The notes: generated by a model not told the origin, from the sequence alone. DNA of 64,000 nt from Cryobacterium lactosi (GCF_004403945.1 NZ_SOHM01000042.1:1-64000), one strand, 5' to 3'. Positions 1 to 9,695 are shown, numbered from the stretch's first letter. Made by a program: numbers and translations.

Positions 1-55
1 GAGGACGGATTTCGTCGGTCAGCACCTGCCATCACGACCGTTACGCGAGGAACAA

Positions 56-1201
56 GTGAACTCTGTATATCCGCTGCCGCTCTCAACCAGCGCCCCCGAG
101 CTGTGCATCGTACGTCCGGGCCGCGCCGACGAGACTGGCGCCAACTACACCCGACTGCTGGTGACGGACCCTTCGGGACCCAACGAGGGAGCCATTTTTC
201 TGTCGGCGGAGGTCTATGTCGATGAAACAGCTGATGGGCGGGCTTTCCCAGTGTGGCGAAGTGATGACGACGGCCGCAGTTGGAGCCTAGTCGCGCAAGT
301 GGTGGACTCGTTTTTGGGGATGGGGAACCGCTACCAACCTTCTCTTTTCGAGCTTTCTGTCGAGTTCGGTGGGTATCCACGAGGTTCACTGTTGCTTGCC
401 GGCAACGCGATCCCCGAGGACATGTCCGAAACGCACATCGTGATCTACGCAAGCGTGGACCGGGGCGAAACCTGGTCCTTCGTGTCCCAGGTCGACGCAG
501 GCGGCCCTGCGATCTACGATTCCTCCGCTCACGCCACGACCACGGCAGTTTGGGAACCCGACCTGTTCATGGCTGACGGGCAGCTCGTATGTGTCTATGC
601 CGATGAACGCGAAAAGGACCGAGGAATGCTCCAAGTCCTCGTGCACCGAACGACCAAGGACCTCCGGAACTGGGACGAGCCTGTCATCGACTTTGGAGTG
701 TCCGATGGGTACCGGCGCCCAGGCATGCTTGTAGGGACCGGTGAACTTCCTGACGGCAGCTACAAAGCGGTGTTCGAGGTTGTGGGCCCGACAACCGTTC
801 CCGTCTACATCGCGAGTTCAACCAATGGTCTTAGCTGGGGAGCCCCCGACGACTTGGGTCAACTACTTGTCAGCACGACAGGTACCACACTCTCTGGAAG
901 TCCAAATGTGGCTTGGCGAGTTGACGCTGATGGACAGGTGAATCTGCTTGTTACCGGCCGCCTGTCCATCGAAGCCGACGGAACGGAATCGAACCTCGCA
1001 CTTATCAATCTGCGTGGTGGCCGCGGGGAGTGGCGGTCTCTCAGCCTCCCGGTGTCTGCCTCCCGTCACCTCGACCTCGAGAACTCTGGCTACAGCCAAT
1101 CGCTGACGTGGACGAACGAAGGCGCCCTGCTACAGGCGACGTCCGTTCTCAACGCGCTGGGAAGCCATGACATCGTCGTTGCCCGCGTGCCCACGACCTA
1201 G
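56..1201 (+). CDS. BNR-repeat (sialidase-fold) glycoside hydrolase, possibly GH93-like
   Basis: The 381-residue product carries at least two Asp-box motifs, SDDDGRSWS near residue 69 and SVDRGETWSF near residue 133. These are the hallmark of sialidase-fold beta-propellers. A VWEPDLFM stretch followed by a tyrosine/aspartate-rich segment resembles exo-arabinanase-type (GH93) propellers more than true sialidases, whose arginine triad I cannot place. No signal peptide is visible from this start, so the enzyme may be cytoplasmic and act on imported oligosaccharides. The GTG at 56 follows a good Shine-Dalgarno (CGAGGA). However, the frame is open back to base 2, so a longer protein beginning outside the window cannot be excluded. 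The substrate is not known. Confidence 0.7.
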   Translation: MNSVYPLPLSTSAPELCIVRPGRADETGANYTRLLVTDPSGPNEGAIFLSAEVYVDETADGRAFPVWRSDDDGRSWSLVAQVVDSFLGMGNRYQPSLFELSVEFGGYPRGSLLLAGNAIPEDMSETHIVIYASVDRGETWSFVSQVDAGGPAIYDSSAHATTTAVWEPDLFMADGQLVCVYADEREKDRGMLQVLVHRTTKDLRNWDEPVIDFGVSDGYRRPGMLVGTGELPDGSYKAVFEVVGPTTVPVYIASSTNGLSWGAPDDLGQLLVSTTGTTLSGSPNVAWRVDADGQVNLLVTGRLSIEADGTESNLALINLRGGRGEWRSLSLPVSASRHLDLENSGYSQSLTWTNEGALLQATSVLNALGSHDIVVARVPTT

Positions 1202-1428
1202 TTGCTCGAAAACGGGCGATTTGATGGAGGGGTCGGTGATGGGCTGCACTTGTGCAGTGAAAGTAGATCGACGTTCATTCGCGGCCAAGGAAAACGTGTT
1301 CGGTTGGACCCCACCAGATTGCAGCGGGTCTAGCATCGAATACCGCCTTTTGCCGCTCCCGCGCCAGCCGTGGGCCATCGCTACAGAGCGTCGCAGAAGA
1401 GTCCGAAAGGGTGCAAATGAGAAGAAAT

Positions 1429-2030
1429 TCAGTAGACGTAGCTGGAAGCATCTTTGTCCTGGAACAGGGTCGCGATGTTCGGCAGGTCAAGGATGCTGTG
1501 GTTGCGGCGATCCGTGCGGGCGGGGACCTGGTAGAGCTAGCCGTTGTCGATATCGAACCGGCGCATCGTCGGGGTTGACGACATCGGGGCGCGAGGTGCG
1601 TTCCCGTTTCCTGAGGAATCGGCGTAGCCAACGTCATGAAGGGGGCCGAAGTGGCTTGCCAAGACCGGTCCAGACGGGCTTTCGGCCCGCCTCAGGGAAT
1701 ATTGCGCAATGGTGTTGGCCGGAAGCGCTCTTGACGCGCCGATTTCGTGCCACCCGATGACGGTCTTGCCCGTCGCGGCGGCCGTTGTCGTGAGGTGGTC
1801 GACGAGATCGAGGTAATTCGCCTCGGGCGTCGACAATGATTCGTCACCGCCGATGTGCAACCACGGTCGTGCTCGACGATTCTGCGATAGTCGTCCTTCT
1901 AATAGAAGCCGCCGCTCACGCCATCAACGGAGGTCGAGGCGCCGATGCCGGTTAGCTCCGGCCAAGAGTCGATATGAAGGTGCCAGCCCTGGTCATCGGT
2001 GAGGTGGAGGACTAACTGAACAGAAAACGA
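1429..2030 (-). pseudogene. Decayed GH20 beta-N-acetylhexosaminidase
   Basis: Reading leftwards on the minus strand, translation gives LHLTDDQGWHLHIDSWPEL and then a GGFY element, a stop codon, and KDDYRRIVEHDRG. After a frame change comes HIGGDES, the GH20 catalytic Asp-Glu pair, followed by GWHEIG. These blocks are in the family order. About 70 residues normally found between the KDDYRRIVE and HIGGDE blocks are missing, and the N-terminal domain is gone. A further in-frame TAG follows FDIDNG before the reading ends at 1429. Deletion, frameshift and stops show a dead gene. The rest of 1202-2208 holds no other gene that I can support. Confidence 0.8.
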
Positions 2031-2208
2031 CAACCTCGTTGGCGAGCTACCTTTTGGGGGTACCGCTGGTCCACATACTTGATAGCAGCGTTCCAAAGTA
2101 CTGGTAGCGGCCCGGACTGAGATGCTCGGGCCGCTGAGCGTTGCTCTGGCCTTGGCCCCGGAGAGTGGACACGGGTTGGGCGATGAGTTGGAAAGATGGG
2201 GAGCACGG

Positions 2209-2835
2209 TCAGCGTAGGATTCCACGGTCTCGGGCGGCGGATACTGCGGCGGTTCGGGAGCCGACGTTCAACTTCGAGAAGATATGTGCGAGGTGCGACT
2301 TGACAGTCGTTTCGGTGAGGAATAGATCAGCTGCGACGCCGGTGTTGGATTTACCGCGAGCGACGAGCTCAAGCACTTCCATTTCACGGGCGCTGAGACT
2401 GACCTGGGGGGCGCGCATCCGATTCAACAGCCGAGAGGCGATCACGGGTGCGAGGGCGCTCTCCCCGGCGGCGGCGGCGCGGACCGCCGCAATCAGCTGG
2501 TGCGGTGGTGCGTCTTTGAGGAGATAGCCGCTTGCCCCCGCCTCGACGGCGCCGAGGATGTCAGCATCCGAGTCGTAGTTCGTCAGTACCAGCACATACG
2601 GGGCCGCATCAAGCGCCCGGATGCGTCGGGTGGCGTCGGCGCCGGTGGTAGCCTCACCAGCACCGAATTGGAGGTCCATCAGCACGACATCGGGATTCTC
2701 ACGCTCGGCGGCCTGCACGGCCTCGTCCGGGGTGGCCGCTTCGGCGACGACGTCGAAGTCCTCCTCGAGGCTGAACAGGGCGTTGAGTCCGGCACGGACG
2801 ATGGGGTGATCATCCGCGATCACGAGTCTGATCAT
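2209..2835 (-). CDS. NarL/LuxR-family response regulator
   Basis: This 208-residue protein has an N-terminal receiver domain with acidic residues D8-D9, phospho-acceptor D54 in VVLMDLQFG, and the conserved lysine in GYLLKDA. Its C-terminal LuxR helix-turn-helix (LSAREMEVLELVARGKSN, then ATDLF-like and TVKSHLAHI elements) lies at about residues 145-205. Its start overlaps the end of the sensor kinase by 4 bp (ATGA), so the two are translationally coupled. It probably controls the divergent FtsX/ABC genes that begin at 4185, as is common for such modules in Gram-positives; that target is inferred from position. Confidence 0.93.
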   Translation of the reverse strand: MIRLVIADDHPIVRAGLNALFSLEEDFDVVAEAATPDEAVQAAERENPDVVLMDLQFGAGEATTGADATRRIRALDAAPYVLVLTNYDSDADILGAVEAGASGYLLKDAPPHQLIAAVRAAAAGESALAPVIASRLLNRMRAPQVSLSAREMEVLELVARGKSNTGVAADLFLTETTVKSHLAHIFSKLNVGSRTAAVSAARDRGILR

Positions 2836-4019
2836 GGGGTCTCCGTGCGGGATAGGTTGACGGCCAGGGTAGTTCCGCGGCCGGGTGCGGTGTCGATGGT
2901 GAGGGTGCCGCCGAGCTGTTGCACACGCTCTTGAGTGGCCTGCAGGCCGAATGAATCCGTCTTTTCCGCCGAATCCCTCGTGGAGAGAAGCGGATCGAAC
3001 CCGGTCCCGTCGTCAACGATGGTGAAGCACAGCTCGTCCCGGTCGATGGCGAGGGTGATGGTCGCGGTAGTGGCGTGGGCGTGTTGGATGACGTTCGCGA
3101 TTGCGCCCTGTGCGATTCGGAGCAGCGCAGTCTGCAGATGCATCGGCAGCGCGACGCTGTCGGAAACCCGAACGTTCACATCGAGACCCCGCTTCGACCA
3201 CTGCGTATCAGCGAGCCTGCGGAGCGCTCCGCCCAGACCTTGGTCGTCAAGTTGCGGTGGGGTAAGTTCGCGGATGAACCGGCGGGCGTCGGCTAGGTTC
3301 GCCGCGGCCGTTTCACGTGCCAGCTGAATGTGCTCGACGCCGGGCCGGTCGGGGTCGGTGCGTTCGGCGGCGTGCAGCAACATCTGGATGCTGGAGAGCC
3401 CCTGCGCCAGCGTGTCGTGGATCTCTCGGGCGAGGCGGGCGCGCTCTGCCAGAACGCCGGCTTCACGTTCGGTCGCCGCGAGTTGTCCCCGGGTGTTGAT
3501 CAGGTCCCTCATGAGGGCCTCGCGCTGTTCAGCCTCGCGGGCCAGCGCTTGATAGCCGAGGCCGATCAGGAGTGCGACACCGGCGCCGACAAAGGGGCCA
3601 ACCACCCCGCCGACGGTCCAGCCGCCGTGCACCCCGAGAATGCAGATCGCCACGACCGTCGAAACCAGGATCGCGGCGGACCCCCGCCATCGACCGAGGA
3701 GATGGAGGTAGAGAAAGAACAGGGGAAAGACCAGGTATGCGGCCTCCTGGATCAGCCACAGGAGGGCCACCCACTCGAGGGTGAGCACAGCCAACCAGCT
3801 CTGCCTCGGAAAGCGAGTGCGGAATCGACCCGGACGGCCGATTACCGCCCCGAGGCCGTAGGTCACCACGAGGGCCACCGACAAGACGATGACGGTGATG
3901 CTCGCGTCCGTGGGGGCGACCACCGCGCGGACGACGACGAGAACGGTCAAGGCGACGAACAGTATGTGCAGGCCAGTTCGCAGACCCACGAAGACCGGGG
4001 TCAGAGCAGTGTGGACCAT
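2832..4019 (-). CDS. NarL-type sensor histidine kinase
   Basis: A membrane sensor kinase of the HisKA_3/HATPase_c class. The N-terminal half contains about five hydrophobic segments with no obvious extracellular sensor, suggesting intramembrane sensing. The dimerisation motif REIHDTLAQGLSSIQ puts the phospho-accepting histidine at about residue 201, and the ATP-binding G box reads DDGTGFDP. The ATG at 4019 is chosen because membrane sequence begins directly after it. In-frame starts at 4055 and 4085 would add a basic tail and lack a clear ribosome-binding site. It is paired with the response regulator by a 4-bp overlap and lies back to back with the ABC permease gene, about 165 bp apart. Confidence 0.88.
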   Translation of the reverse strand: MVHTALTPVFVGLRTGLHILFVALTVLVVVRAVVAPTDASITVIVLSVALVVTYGLGAVIGRPGRFRTRFPRQSWLAVLTLEWVALLWLIQEAAYLVFPLFFLYLHLLGRWRGSAAILVSTVVAICILGVHGGWTVGGVVGPFVGAGVALLIGLGYQALAREAEQREALMRDLINTRGQLAATEREAGVLAERARLAREIHDTLAQGLSSIQMLLHAAERTDPDRPGVEHIQLARETAAANLADARRFIRELTPPQLDDQGLGGALRRLADTQWSKRGLDVNVRVSDSVALPMHLQTALLRIAQGAIANVIQHAHATTATITLAIDRDELCFTIVDDGTGFDPLLSTRDSAEKTDSFGLQATQERVQQLGGTLTIDTAPGRGTTLAVNLSRTETP

Positions 4020-4184
4020 GGGCTGAAGTTTACGTGTCCACCGTCTGAGGATCATCGTTCGAAAGTACGACGGGCGAGTACACACTCCGGGTGCGAAACG
4101 GTGTTCGGGCGGCCGATGACGGAACCGTCACGAAACGGGAAAGTGGGAACTGTCATCACACTCGGTGGCAGGAAAGGCACACAC

Positions 4185-5255
4185 ATGTTCGTCGCGTTAC
4201 GCGATCTTCGCTTCGCCAAAGGCCGGTTCGTCCTCATCGGCTCCGTCGTCGGCCTCATCACCGTTCTCGTCGGTTTTCTCAGCGGGCTGACGGGAGGACT
4301 CGCGACTCAGAACATCTCGGCCGTGCTCGCACTTCCCGGCGACCGCATCGTGTTCTCTGCCCCTGCTGCCGGGGAATCCAGTGCCACCTTCTCCGACTCC
4401 ACCATCACAGAGCAGCAGGCGAGGGATTGGGCGTCAACGGATGCGGTCACCGCCGCGGAACCCATCGGGATCAGCCAGACCCGCGGCGAAGCCGGCACCA
4501 CCCGCGCCGCGATCGCGCTCTTCGGTGTGCAACCGGGATTCAACCGGGCCGCACCCACCCGCGACGGCCGCCTGGGCCTGTCCGATCCCGCAGCAGCAGA
4601 GCTCGGCGTGACAACCGGCGAGGACGTCACGATCGCCAGCACCACCTATACCGTCGAGACCATCGACGGAGACGGCTGGTACAGCCACACCCCGGTCGTG
4701 CAGATGACCCTTCACGACTGGCAGGCCTACTCCGCCGCCACCGGGAACCCCGACGCCTACGCCACCGTCCTTGCCGTCACCGGAAACCCCGACTGGGCTG
4801 CCGCCGATGCGATGAACGCGACAGTATCCGAGAGCACCCTGGGGTCCCTGATGGCGCTCAGCGCGTTCCGCTCCGAGATCGGATCGCTGCTGCTCATGGT
4901 CACCATGTTGTTCGGCATCTCCGGCCTGGTGATCGGCGCGTTCTTCACGGTCTGGACCATGCAGCGAAAAGGCGATATCGCCGTACTCAAAGCCCTCGGC
5001 GCCAGCACCAGATCACTTGTTCGTGACGCTCTCGGCCAAGCACTTATCGTGTTGCTTGTCGGCATCGGAGCCGGTTTAGGACTCGTCGCCGTCCTGGGAA
5101 CTCTCGCCGGCACTGCACTGCCGTTCCTGCTCAGTCCGGTCACGACGGTTCTGCCCGGCGTGATCATGATCGCGCTCGGCCTCGCGGGCGCCGCCTTCGC
5201 GCTCCGCTCCGTCACCTCCGCCGACCCCCTCACCGCACTTGGGAGCAACCGATGA
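4185..5255 (+). CDS. FtsX-like ABC transporter permease
   Basis: This 356-residue membrane protein has the MacB/FtsX layout: a first membrane helix near residues 15-35, an extracellular domain of about 200 residues, then three helices (VTMLFGISGLVIGAFF, LIVLLVGIGAGLGLV and a last one near the C-terminus). WTMQRKGDIAVLKALGAS is the family's cytoplasmic coupling helix region. The ATG at 4185 follows AGGAAAGG, whereas the open frame further upstream has antisense-type composition. The stop overlaps the ATPase start by 4 bp. Such transporters are usually dimers that export peptides or mediate resistance to cell-envelope antimicrobials; the specificity here is unknown. Confidence 0.9.
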   Translation: MFVALRDLRFAKGRFVLIGSVVGLITVLVGFLSGLTGGLATQNISAVLALPGDRIVFSAPAAGESSATFSDSTITEQQARDWASTDAVTAAEPIGISQTRGEAGTTRAAIALFGVQPGFNRAAPTRDGRLGLSDPAAAELGVTTGEDVTIASTTYTVETIDGDGWYSHTPVVQMTLHDWQAYSAATGNPDAYATVLAVTGNPDWAAADAMNATVSESTLGSLMALSAFRSEIGSLLLMVTMLFGISGLVIGAFFTVWTMQRKGDIAVLKALGASTRSLVRDALGQALIVLLVGIGAGLGLVAVLGTLAGTALPFLLSPVTTVLPGVIMIALGLAGAAFALRSVTSADPLTALGSNR

Positions 5256-5944
5256 TCCGCCTGAACAACATCACCCTCACCTTCCCCGACGGCGACAGCC
5301 GCGTCACCGCCGTCGACCACGTCACCCTCACTGCCCACCCCGGAACCGTCACCGGCATCACCGGACCCAGCGGTTCCGGAAAATCCAGCCTCCTCGCCGT
5401 CGCGGCAACCCTCATCCGGCCAGACTCCGGCCAGGTCCGCATCGACGACATCGACGCCACAAGGCTGACCCCAGGCGAAGCGACCGAACTGCGCCGCAAC
5501 AAGATCGGAATCGTCTTCCAGCAATCCAACCTCATCCCCTCCCTCACCGCGCGGGAGCAACTGGCCGTCATGAACGAGCTTGGCGCCCGGCACAGCCGGA
5601 GGAACCGGGGAAAGGCCGCCACGCGGGCCGATGTGCTCCTCGACGCGGTCGGCCTCGCGGACCAACGTGACAAACGTCCGCACCAGCTCTCCGGCGGTCA
5701 GCGCCAGCGCGTAAACATCGCCCGGGCACTCATGAACGACCCCAGCGTCCTTCTCGTCGACGAACCAACCAGCGCTCTGGACCAAGAACGCGGCGCCAGC
5801 ATCATCGACCTGATTCTGCGCCTCACCGATGAGTTGAACACCTCAACCCTGCTTGTCACCCACGACCTCGTGCACCTCCCGCGCATGCATGGAGTTGTGC
5901 ACCTCGTCGACGGCAAACTTGTCGACGCGCTTCCCGCCGTCTGA
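5252..5944 (+). CDS. ABC transporter ATP-binding protein (LolD/MacB type)
   Basis: The 230-residue ATPase partners the FtsX-like permease, to which it is coupled through an ATGA overlap. The Walker A motif GPSGSGKSSLL is at about residues 37-47, the Q-loop FQQSN follows, the signature is LSGGQRQR near 146, Walker B is VLLVDEP near 166, and the switch histidine is in VTHD. Length and spacing are normal for this family. Together with the two-component pair on the other strand it forms a typical bacitracin/antimicrobial-peptide-sensing type module, although the inducer is not visible in the sequence. Confidence 0.95.
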   Translation: MIRLNNITLTFPDGDSRVTAVDHVTLTAHPGTVTGITGPSGSGKSSLLAVAATLIRPDSGQVRIDDIDATRLTPGEATELRRNKIGIVFQQSNLIPSLTAREQLAVMNELGARHSRRNRGKAATRADVLLDAVGLADQRDKRPHQLSGGQRQRVNIARALMNDPSVLLVDEPTSALDQERGASIIDLILRLTDELNTSTLLVTHDLVHLPRMHGVVHLVDGKLVDALPAV

Positions 5945-5956
5945 GTCCACACTCGT

Positions 5957-6691
5957 TTGCAAGAGAACGCTGTTCAGCACCCAAGTCATTGCCCTGTGTT
6001 CAGCGTAGGCGCGGGCCGACCATCTATCTTGGCTTCCGCTGCGTTCGGAGCTTGTAAGGCGAAGGTCTGCTGGGTGTCTGGTTGCGATGACCCGCTACCG
6101 GGCGAGAGCCCGCTTTGCGATAACGATCAGGTCCTGCGCCGGCACTTGAGTGGGGCGGGGGCCGCTTGCCCACACTGCGGAGAACCGCCGTGTGAGGGTG
6201 ACTCCGCTCACTTGTACGCCTCGACGAAGGCCGAGCTGCTGATCATGGTGCAGAACGACAAATTCGCCGCGGCCATCGACGACGGCCTGCCCGCCATCGC
6301 CGCGGAGGCGACGGACCCCCTGGAATCGGTCATGGCGGTGATGCGGCCCGTGGTGGTCTGTGCGCGGGAGCAAATCGACAACGGTCGTCTCTACCTTCAT
6401 GAACTTGTCTTCGGCGACCCTGCCGAACCGAACCGGCGCGAAGGACTCGCCCGTGCTGCCAGACTCGAGGACGGCATCGCCCAGGTGCTCGCTCGTGACG
6501 GTGCACTCGACCAGGCCGACGCGACCACGGTGGCACGCGTGGTCAGTGCCATCATTCACCTCAGCGTCACCGCCACGATTCACATGCAGCAGAGTGACGG
6601 TACTGTCCTCGATGACATCCGTGGCCAGGTCCGCGCCGTTCTGGCACCGCATCGCGGCGCTGCCAGTCAGCGACCAATGGCCGTGAGCTGA
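5957..6691 (+). pseudogene. TetR-family regulator lacking its DNA-binding domain
   Basis: From about base 6205 the product reads LYASTKAELLIMVQNDKF, the usual end of the TetR helix-turn-helix and start of helix 4. It continues with a helical ligand-binding domain of about 160 residues ending at 6691. The first 80 residues do not form a TetR HTH. Instead they are a cysteine-containing stretch (CWVSGC, then CPHCGEPPC) that could only start from a weak TTG at 5957. The other forward frames show no intact HTH either, so the 5' end has probably been replaced or scrambled. A novel zinc-binding N-terminus is possible but less likely. The 3' end overlaps the convergent alpha-galactosidase gene by 25 bp. 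Confidence 0.6.
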
Positions 6692-8838
6692 AGCACGACC
6701 GCCTGTTGGGGTTTCATGGTAGGCGGTCGCACGCCGACGGTGCCGAGTTCCGCGCCGGTCAGGACGGCACCGTTCTCCAGCCATCGGAGCGGAGATAGCC
6801 CCGAGCCGTGAGCATCGGCGAGAAGGATGGGCGTCACGCGGAAGAGAAGGTCCGGTCTCAAGCCGGGGAGACGAATGCGGCCGGTTGGATACGTGGCGCT
6901 CATCTCCGTCTGGGCGATCGTGAAGACTGCGGTGTCACCGTCATCGCTGACCATCCCGCGAACATCGAGGGAGGGGTCGGCGAGATCGACATTCACCAGA
7001 CGGCCGTGTGCCACGAGAGGGCGGATCTGTTTGGCAAATTGCACCCATTCGGCCAGCTCTGCCCGGGTCTTCGCGTCGGTTGTGGTGAGGTCCCACTCAA
7101 TGCCGAAGTGCCCGAAGAGGGCTGCGGCGGCACTGAAGGCGAGGTCAACGACACGGCCGGTGGTGTGGACCGTCGGCGAGGACACATGCGTGCCCATCAT
7201 CTCCGGTGGAACTATCAGGGACGTGTACCGCTGGTTGCGGAGGCGTTCGATCGGGTCCAGGTTGTCGCTGGCCCAGATGCGGTCGGTGCGGTCGAGGACG
7301 CCGAGGTCGACGCGTGCGCCGCCGGAGGCGCAGCTCTCGATCTCGAGCCCCGGGTGCGCGGCCCGCAGCTCGTCCAGAAGCCGGTAGAACGCCTGCGTGT
7401 GTGCGTGCGCACGCGCCTGCCCGCCGGCTCCGGCACCGGGGTCGACGAGGTCACGGTTGTGGTCCCATTTGAGGTAGGCGATTCGGTACTCGTCGAGCAG
7501 GGTGTGCAACCGCTCGGCGATGTGCGCGTAGGCCTCCGGGTCGGCGAGGTTGACGACCTGCTGGTTGCGTCCCGACATCGGCTCCGTGGTGCGGGCGCGG
7601 AGTAGCCATTCCGGATGTGTGCGCGCGAGGTCGCTGTCGGGGTTGACCATTTCGGGTTCCACCCACAGCCCGAACTCCATGCCGAGTCCGATGACGTGGT
7701 CGATGATGGGGGCGAGTCCGTTCGGCCACACGGTCTCATCGACATGCCAGTCACCGAGCCCCGCGGTGTCGTCGCGTCGTCCGTGGTACCAACCGTCGTC
7801 CAGGACGAACCGTTCCACACCGACCTCCGCGGCGATGTCGGCGAGAGACTTCAGCCGGGGGAGGTCGTGGTCGAAGTAGACGGCTTCCCAAGTGTTGAGG
7901 GTAACGGGTCGCGGGCGCTGCGGATGGTGCGGGCGGGCTCGCCATTCGGTGCGGATCCGATGCGCGAGTTCATCAAGGCCCACTCCCCACGAGCCCATCA
8001 CGCGGGGGCTCTGCACAGACTCTCCCGGCAGGAGCGTGATCTCGCCCGGCAGATAGAGTTCACCGCCGGTGAGGAAGGCTTCACCGGTGGTGACCTTCTC
8101 GCCGGCCACGCGATGGTTGCCGCTCCAGGCGACGTGGATGCCGTGCACGAGCCCAGTTTCGAAGCCGAAGCCGGGCTGGCCGGCCGTGAACAGGAGGGTG
8201 GAGTCGGCGCCGGGGCGGCCGCGGCGGGACTCGCGGACGTGGCTGCCGTAGGTGAATGCGTGGCGCTGTGGGGTGCGCTCGCGCAGGTGGCGTCCGGTCG
8301 TGTCGAGGATCTCGGCGGCGTCAATGGGGATCGGAAATGTCGCCTGGAGGCGATCGACCGTATAGGCGGTGTCCCCGGTGTTGGTCACGGTGAGCTGCTG
8401 GGTGAAGACGCCCGCGCTGCCGAGGGAGAGGACGGCGACCACGAGCAGTCCGGTTTCGGGGTCAGTGAGGGTCAAGGTCGCCGCAGTGGGGGTGACGTCG
8501 ACCTCACTGAGGGTAAGCAGGAGGCTGAAGTCGGTGCCGTCAGCGCGGTGTCCTTCAACGCCTGGGGTGCCGGGCCATCCGCTGGACGCCGTTGGCACGA
8601 CGGCTACGCGAGGAGTGTGGTCGAGACCGCCGGTGACCCGCTGCGGCTGCACGGCCAGGGCCAGGTGCCGCAGTGTGTCGGCGGTCGTAACGGTCAACGC
8701 CGCTCCCCAGTGCACGATCGCCGGCCCGTAGGGGCTGTCCAGGTCGATGACGACGCTGGTGCCCCCGCGTCGAAGGTGAAGGATGCGATCTGGCTGCGGA
8801 GCTGGAGAGATCGTGTCGATCTCAGCGTGGGGAACCAT
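6667..8838 (-). CDS. GH36 alpha-galactosidase
   Basis: A 723-residue GH36 enzyme with the usual N-terminal beta-sandwich, central TIM barrel and C-terminal beta domain. FVLDDGWYHGR and LWVEPEMVNPDSD are family blocks. KWDHNRDL holds the expected nucleophile at about D459. ESCASGGARVDLG and WASDNLD give the acid/base at about D525. It hydrolyses terminal alpha-1,6-galactose from substrates such as melibiose, raffinose or stachyose. There is no signal peptide, so it should act inside the cell on imported sugar. It is the last gene of a minus-strand cluster with ABC permeases immediately upstream (5 bp gap), fitting uptake followed by cytoplasmic hydrolysis. Confidence 0.95.
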   Translation of the reverse strand: MVPHAEIDTISPAPQPDRILHLRRGGTSVVIDLDSPYGPAIVHWGAALTVTTADTLRHLALAVQPQRVTGGLDHTPRVAVVPTASSGWPGTPGVEGHRADGTDFSLLLTLSEVDVTPTAATLTLTDPETGLLVVAVLSLGSAGVFTQQLTVTNTGDTAYTVDRLQATFPIPIDAAEILDTTGRHLRERTPQRHAFTYGSHVRESRRGRPGADSTLLFTAGQPGFGFETGLVHGIHVAWSGNHRVAGEKVTTGEAFLTGGELYLPGEITLLPGESVQSPRVMGSWGVGLDELAHRIRTEWRARPHHPQRPRPVTLNTWEAVYFDHDLPRLKSLADIAAEVGVERFVLDDGWYHGRRDDTAGLGDWHVDETVWPNGLAPIIDHVIGLGMEFGLWVEPEMVNPDSDLARTHPEWLLRARTTEPMSGRNQQVVNLADPEAYAHIAERLHTLLDEYRIAYLKWDHNRDLVDPGAGAGGQARAHAHTQAFYRLLDELRAAHPGLEIESCASGGARVDLGVLDRTDRIWASDNLDPIERLRNQRYTSLIVPPEMMGTHVSSPTVHTTGRVVDLAFSAAAALFGHFGIEWDLTTTDAKTRAELAEWVQFAKQIRPLVAHGRLVNVDLADPSLDVRGMVSDDGDTAVFTIAQTEMSATYPTGRIRLPGLRPDLLFRVTPILLADAHGSGLSPLRWLENGAVLTGAELGTVGVRPPTMKPQQAVVLQLTAIGR

Positions 8839-8843
8839 TGCGC

Positions 8844-9695
8844 TCAGCCCTTGACCGCGGAGCCGGCCACGGACTGGACGAAGTACCGCTGGAAGATCAG
8901 GAACACGACCAACACCGGCAAGACGAGCAGGGTGCCGAAGGCGAAGACTTGCCCCCAGTCGGCCGGTTCTCGGTCGGAGAACACTCCCATCTCGAGCGGC
9001 AACGGTCGCACGGCAGGGTCAGAGGTCACGAGTGAAGGCCAGAGATACTGCCCCCACGAGCTGAGGAAGGTGAGGATCGCGACGGTGGCGAAGACGGGTT
9101 TGGCGTTCGGGACGACGATCCGGAAGAACGTTCCCCAAGCTCCCAGCCCGTCCAGATGCGCGGCCTCTTCGACGCTCTTGGGGAGGTTAAGGAAGAACGT
9201 GTAGAAGAGGAACACCGAGAACGCGTTCGCGATGAACGGCAGCATCTGCACCAGGAGGGTGTCTCGTTGCCCCTGCATCAGCGCCATCAGGGGGATGGCC
9301 ACCGATTCGAACGGGACGATCACGAGCAGGATGATCAGGATGAAGACCTTGTCGCGGCCGACCCACTCCAGCCGGGAGAACGCGTATCCGGCGAGGGAGT
9401 TCACCAGCAGCCCGCCGACGACGACCACGATCGAGATCAACAGGGAGTTGGCCATGAACTGCCAGAAGTACCCTGACGCATCGGAGCTGAGGGCCCGGAA
9501 GACCGCGACGTAGTTGTCCAACGACAAGTCGGTGGGCAGGAACCCGGCGAACCCGTTGAGAACCTCCGAGGACGGTTTCAGGCTGCCGATGAGCAGGTAG
9601 TAGATCGGGGCGAACATCAAGAGCGCCGCGACGATCAAGACGGCGTAATTCTGGAAAGCCGCGGCCGTGCGGCGGGCGCGGTTGTTGGCGCTCAT
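8844..9695 (-). CDS. Sugar ABC transporter permease, MalG-like
   Basis: The 283-residue inner-membrane permease has about six hydrophobic helices. The EAA loop near residue 190 (EEAAHLDGLGAWGTFFRIV, then P) contacts the ATPase. It belongs to the carbohydrate uptake type 1 (MalG) group. The start overlaps the stop of the other permease by 4 bp, showing tight co-translation. No ATPase gene lies in the cluster, so a shared MsmK/MalK-type ATPase elsewhere in the genome is expected, as in many Gram-positives. Confidence 0.94.
   Translation of the reverse strand: MSANNRARRTAAAFQNYAVLIVAALLMFAPIYYLLIGSLKPSSEVLNGFAGFLPTDLSLDNYVAVFRALSSDASGYFWQFMANSLLISIVVVVGGLLVNSLAGYAFSRLEWVGRDKVFILIILLVIVPFESVAIPLMALMQGQRDTLLVQMLPFIANAFSVFLFYTFFLNLPKSVEEAAHLDGLGAWGTFFRIVVPNAKPVFATVAILTFLSSWGQYLWPSLVTSDPAVRPLPLEMGVFSDREPADWGQVFAFGTLLVLPVLVVFLIFQRYFVQSVAGSAVKG

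Noticed and set aside
3330-4184. N-terminal extension of the FtsX-like permease by 285 codons
   Set aside because: This part is antisense to the sensor kinase and rich in Asp/Glu/Gln. A proper ribosome-binding site and the first membrane helix start at 4185.
7615-9204. Open frame of 529 codons on the plus strand
   Set aside because: It is antisense to the GH36 and MalG-like genes and shows the composition of a high-GC shadow frame.
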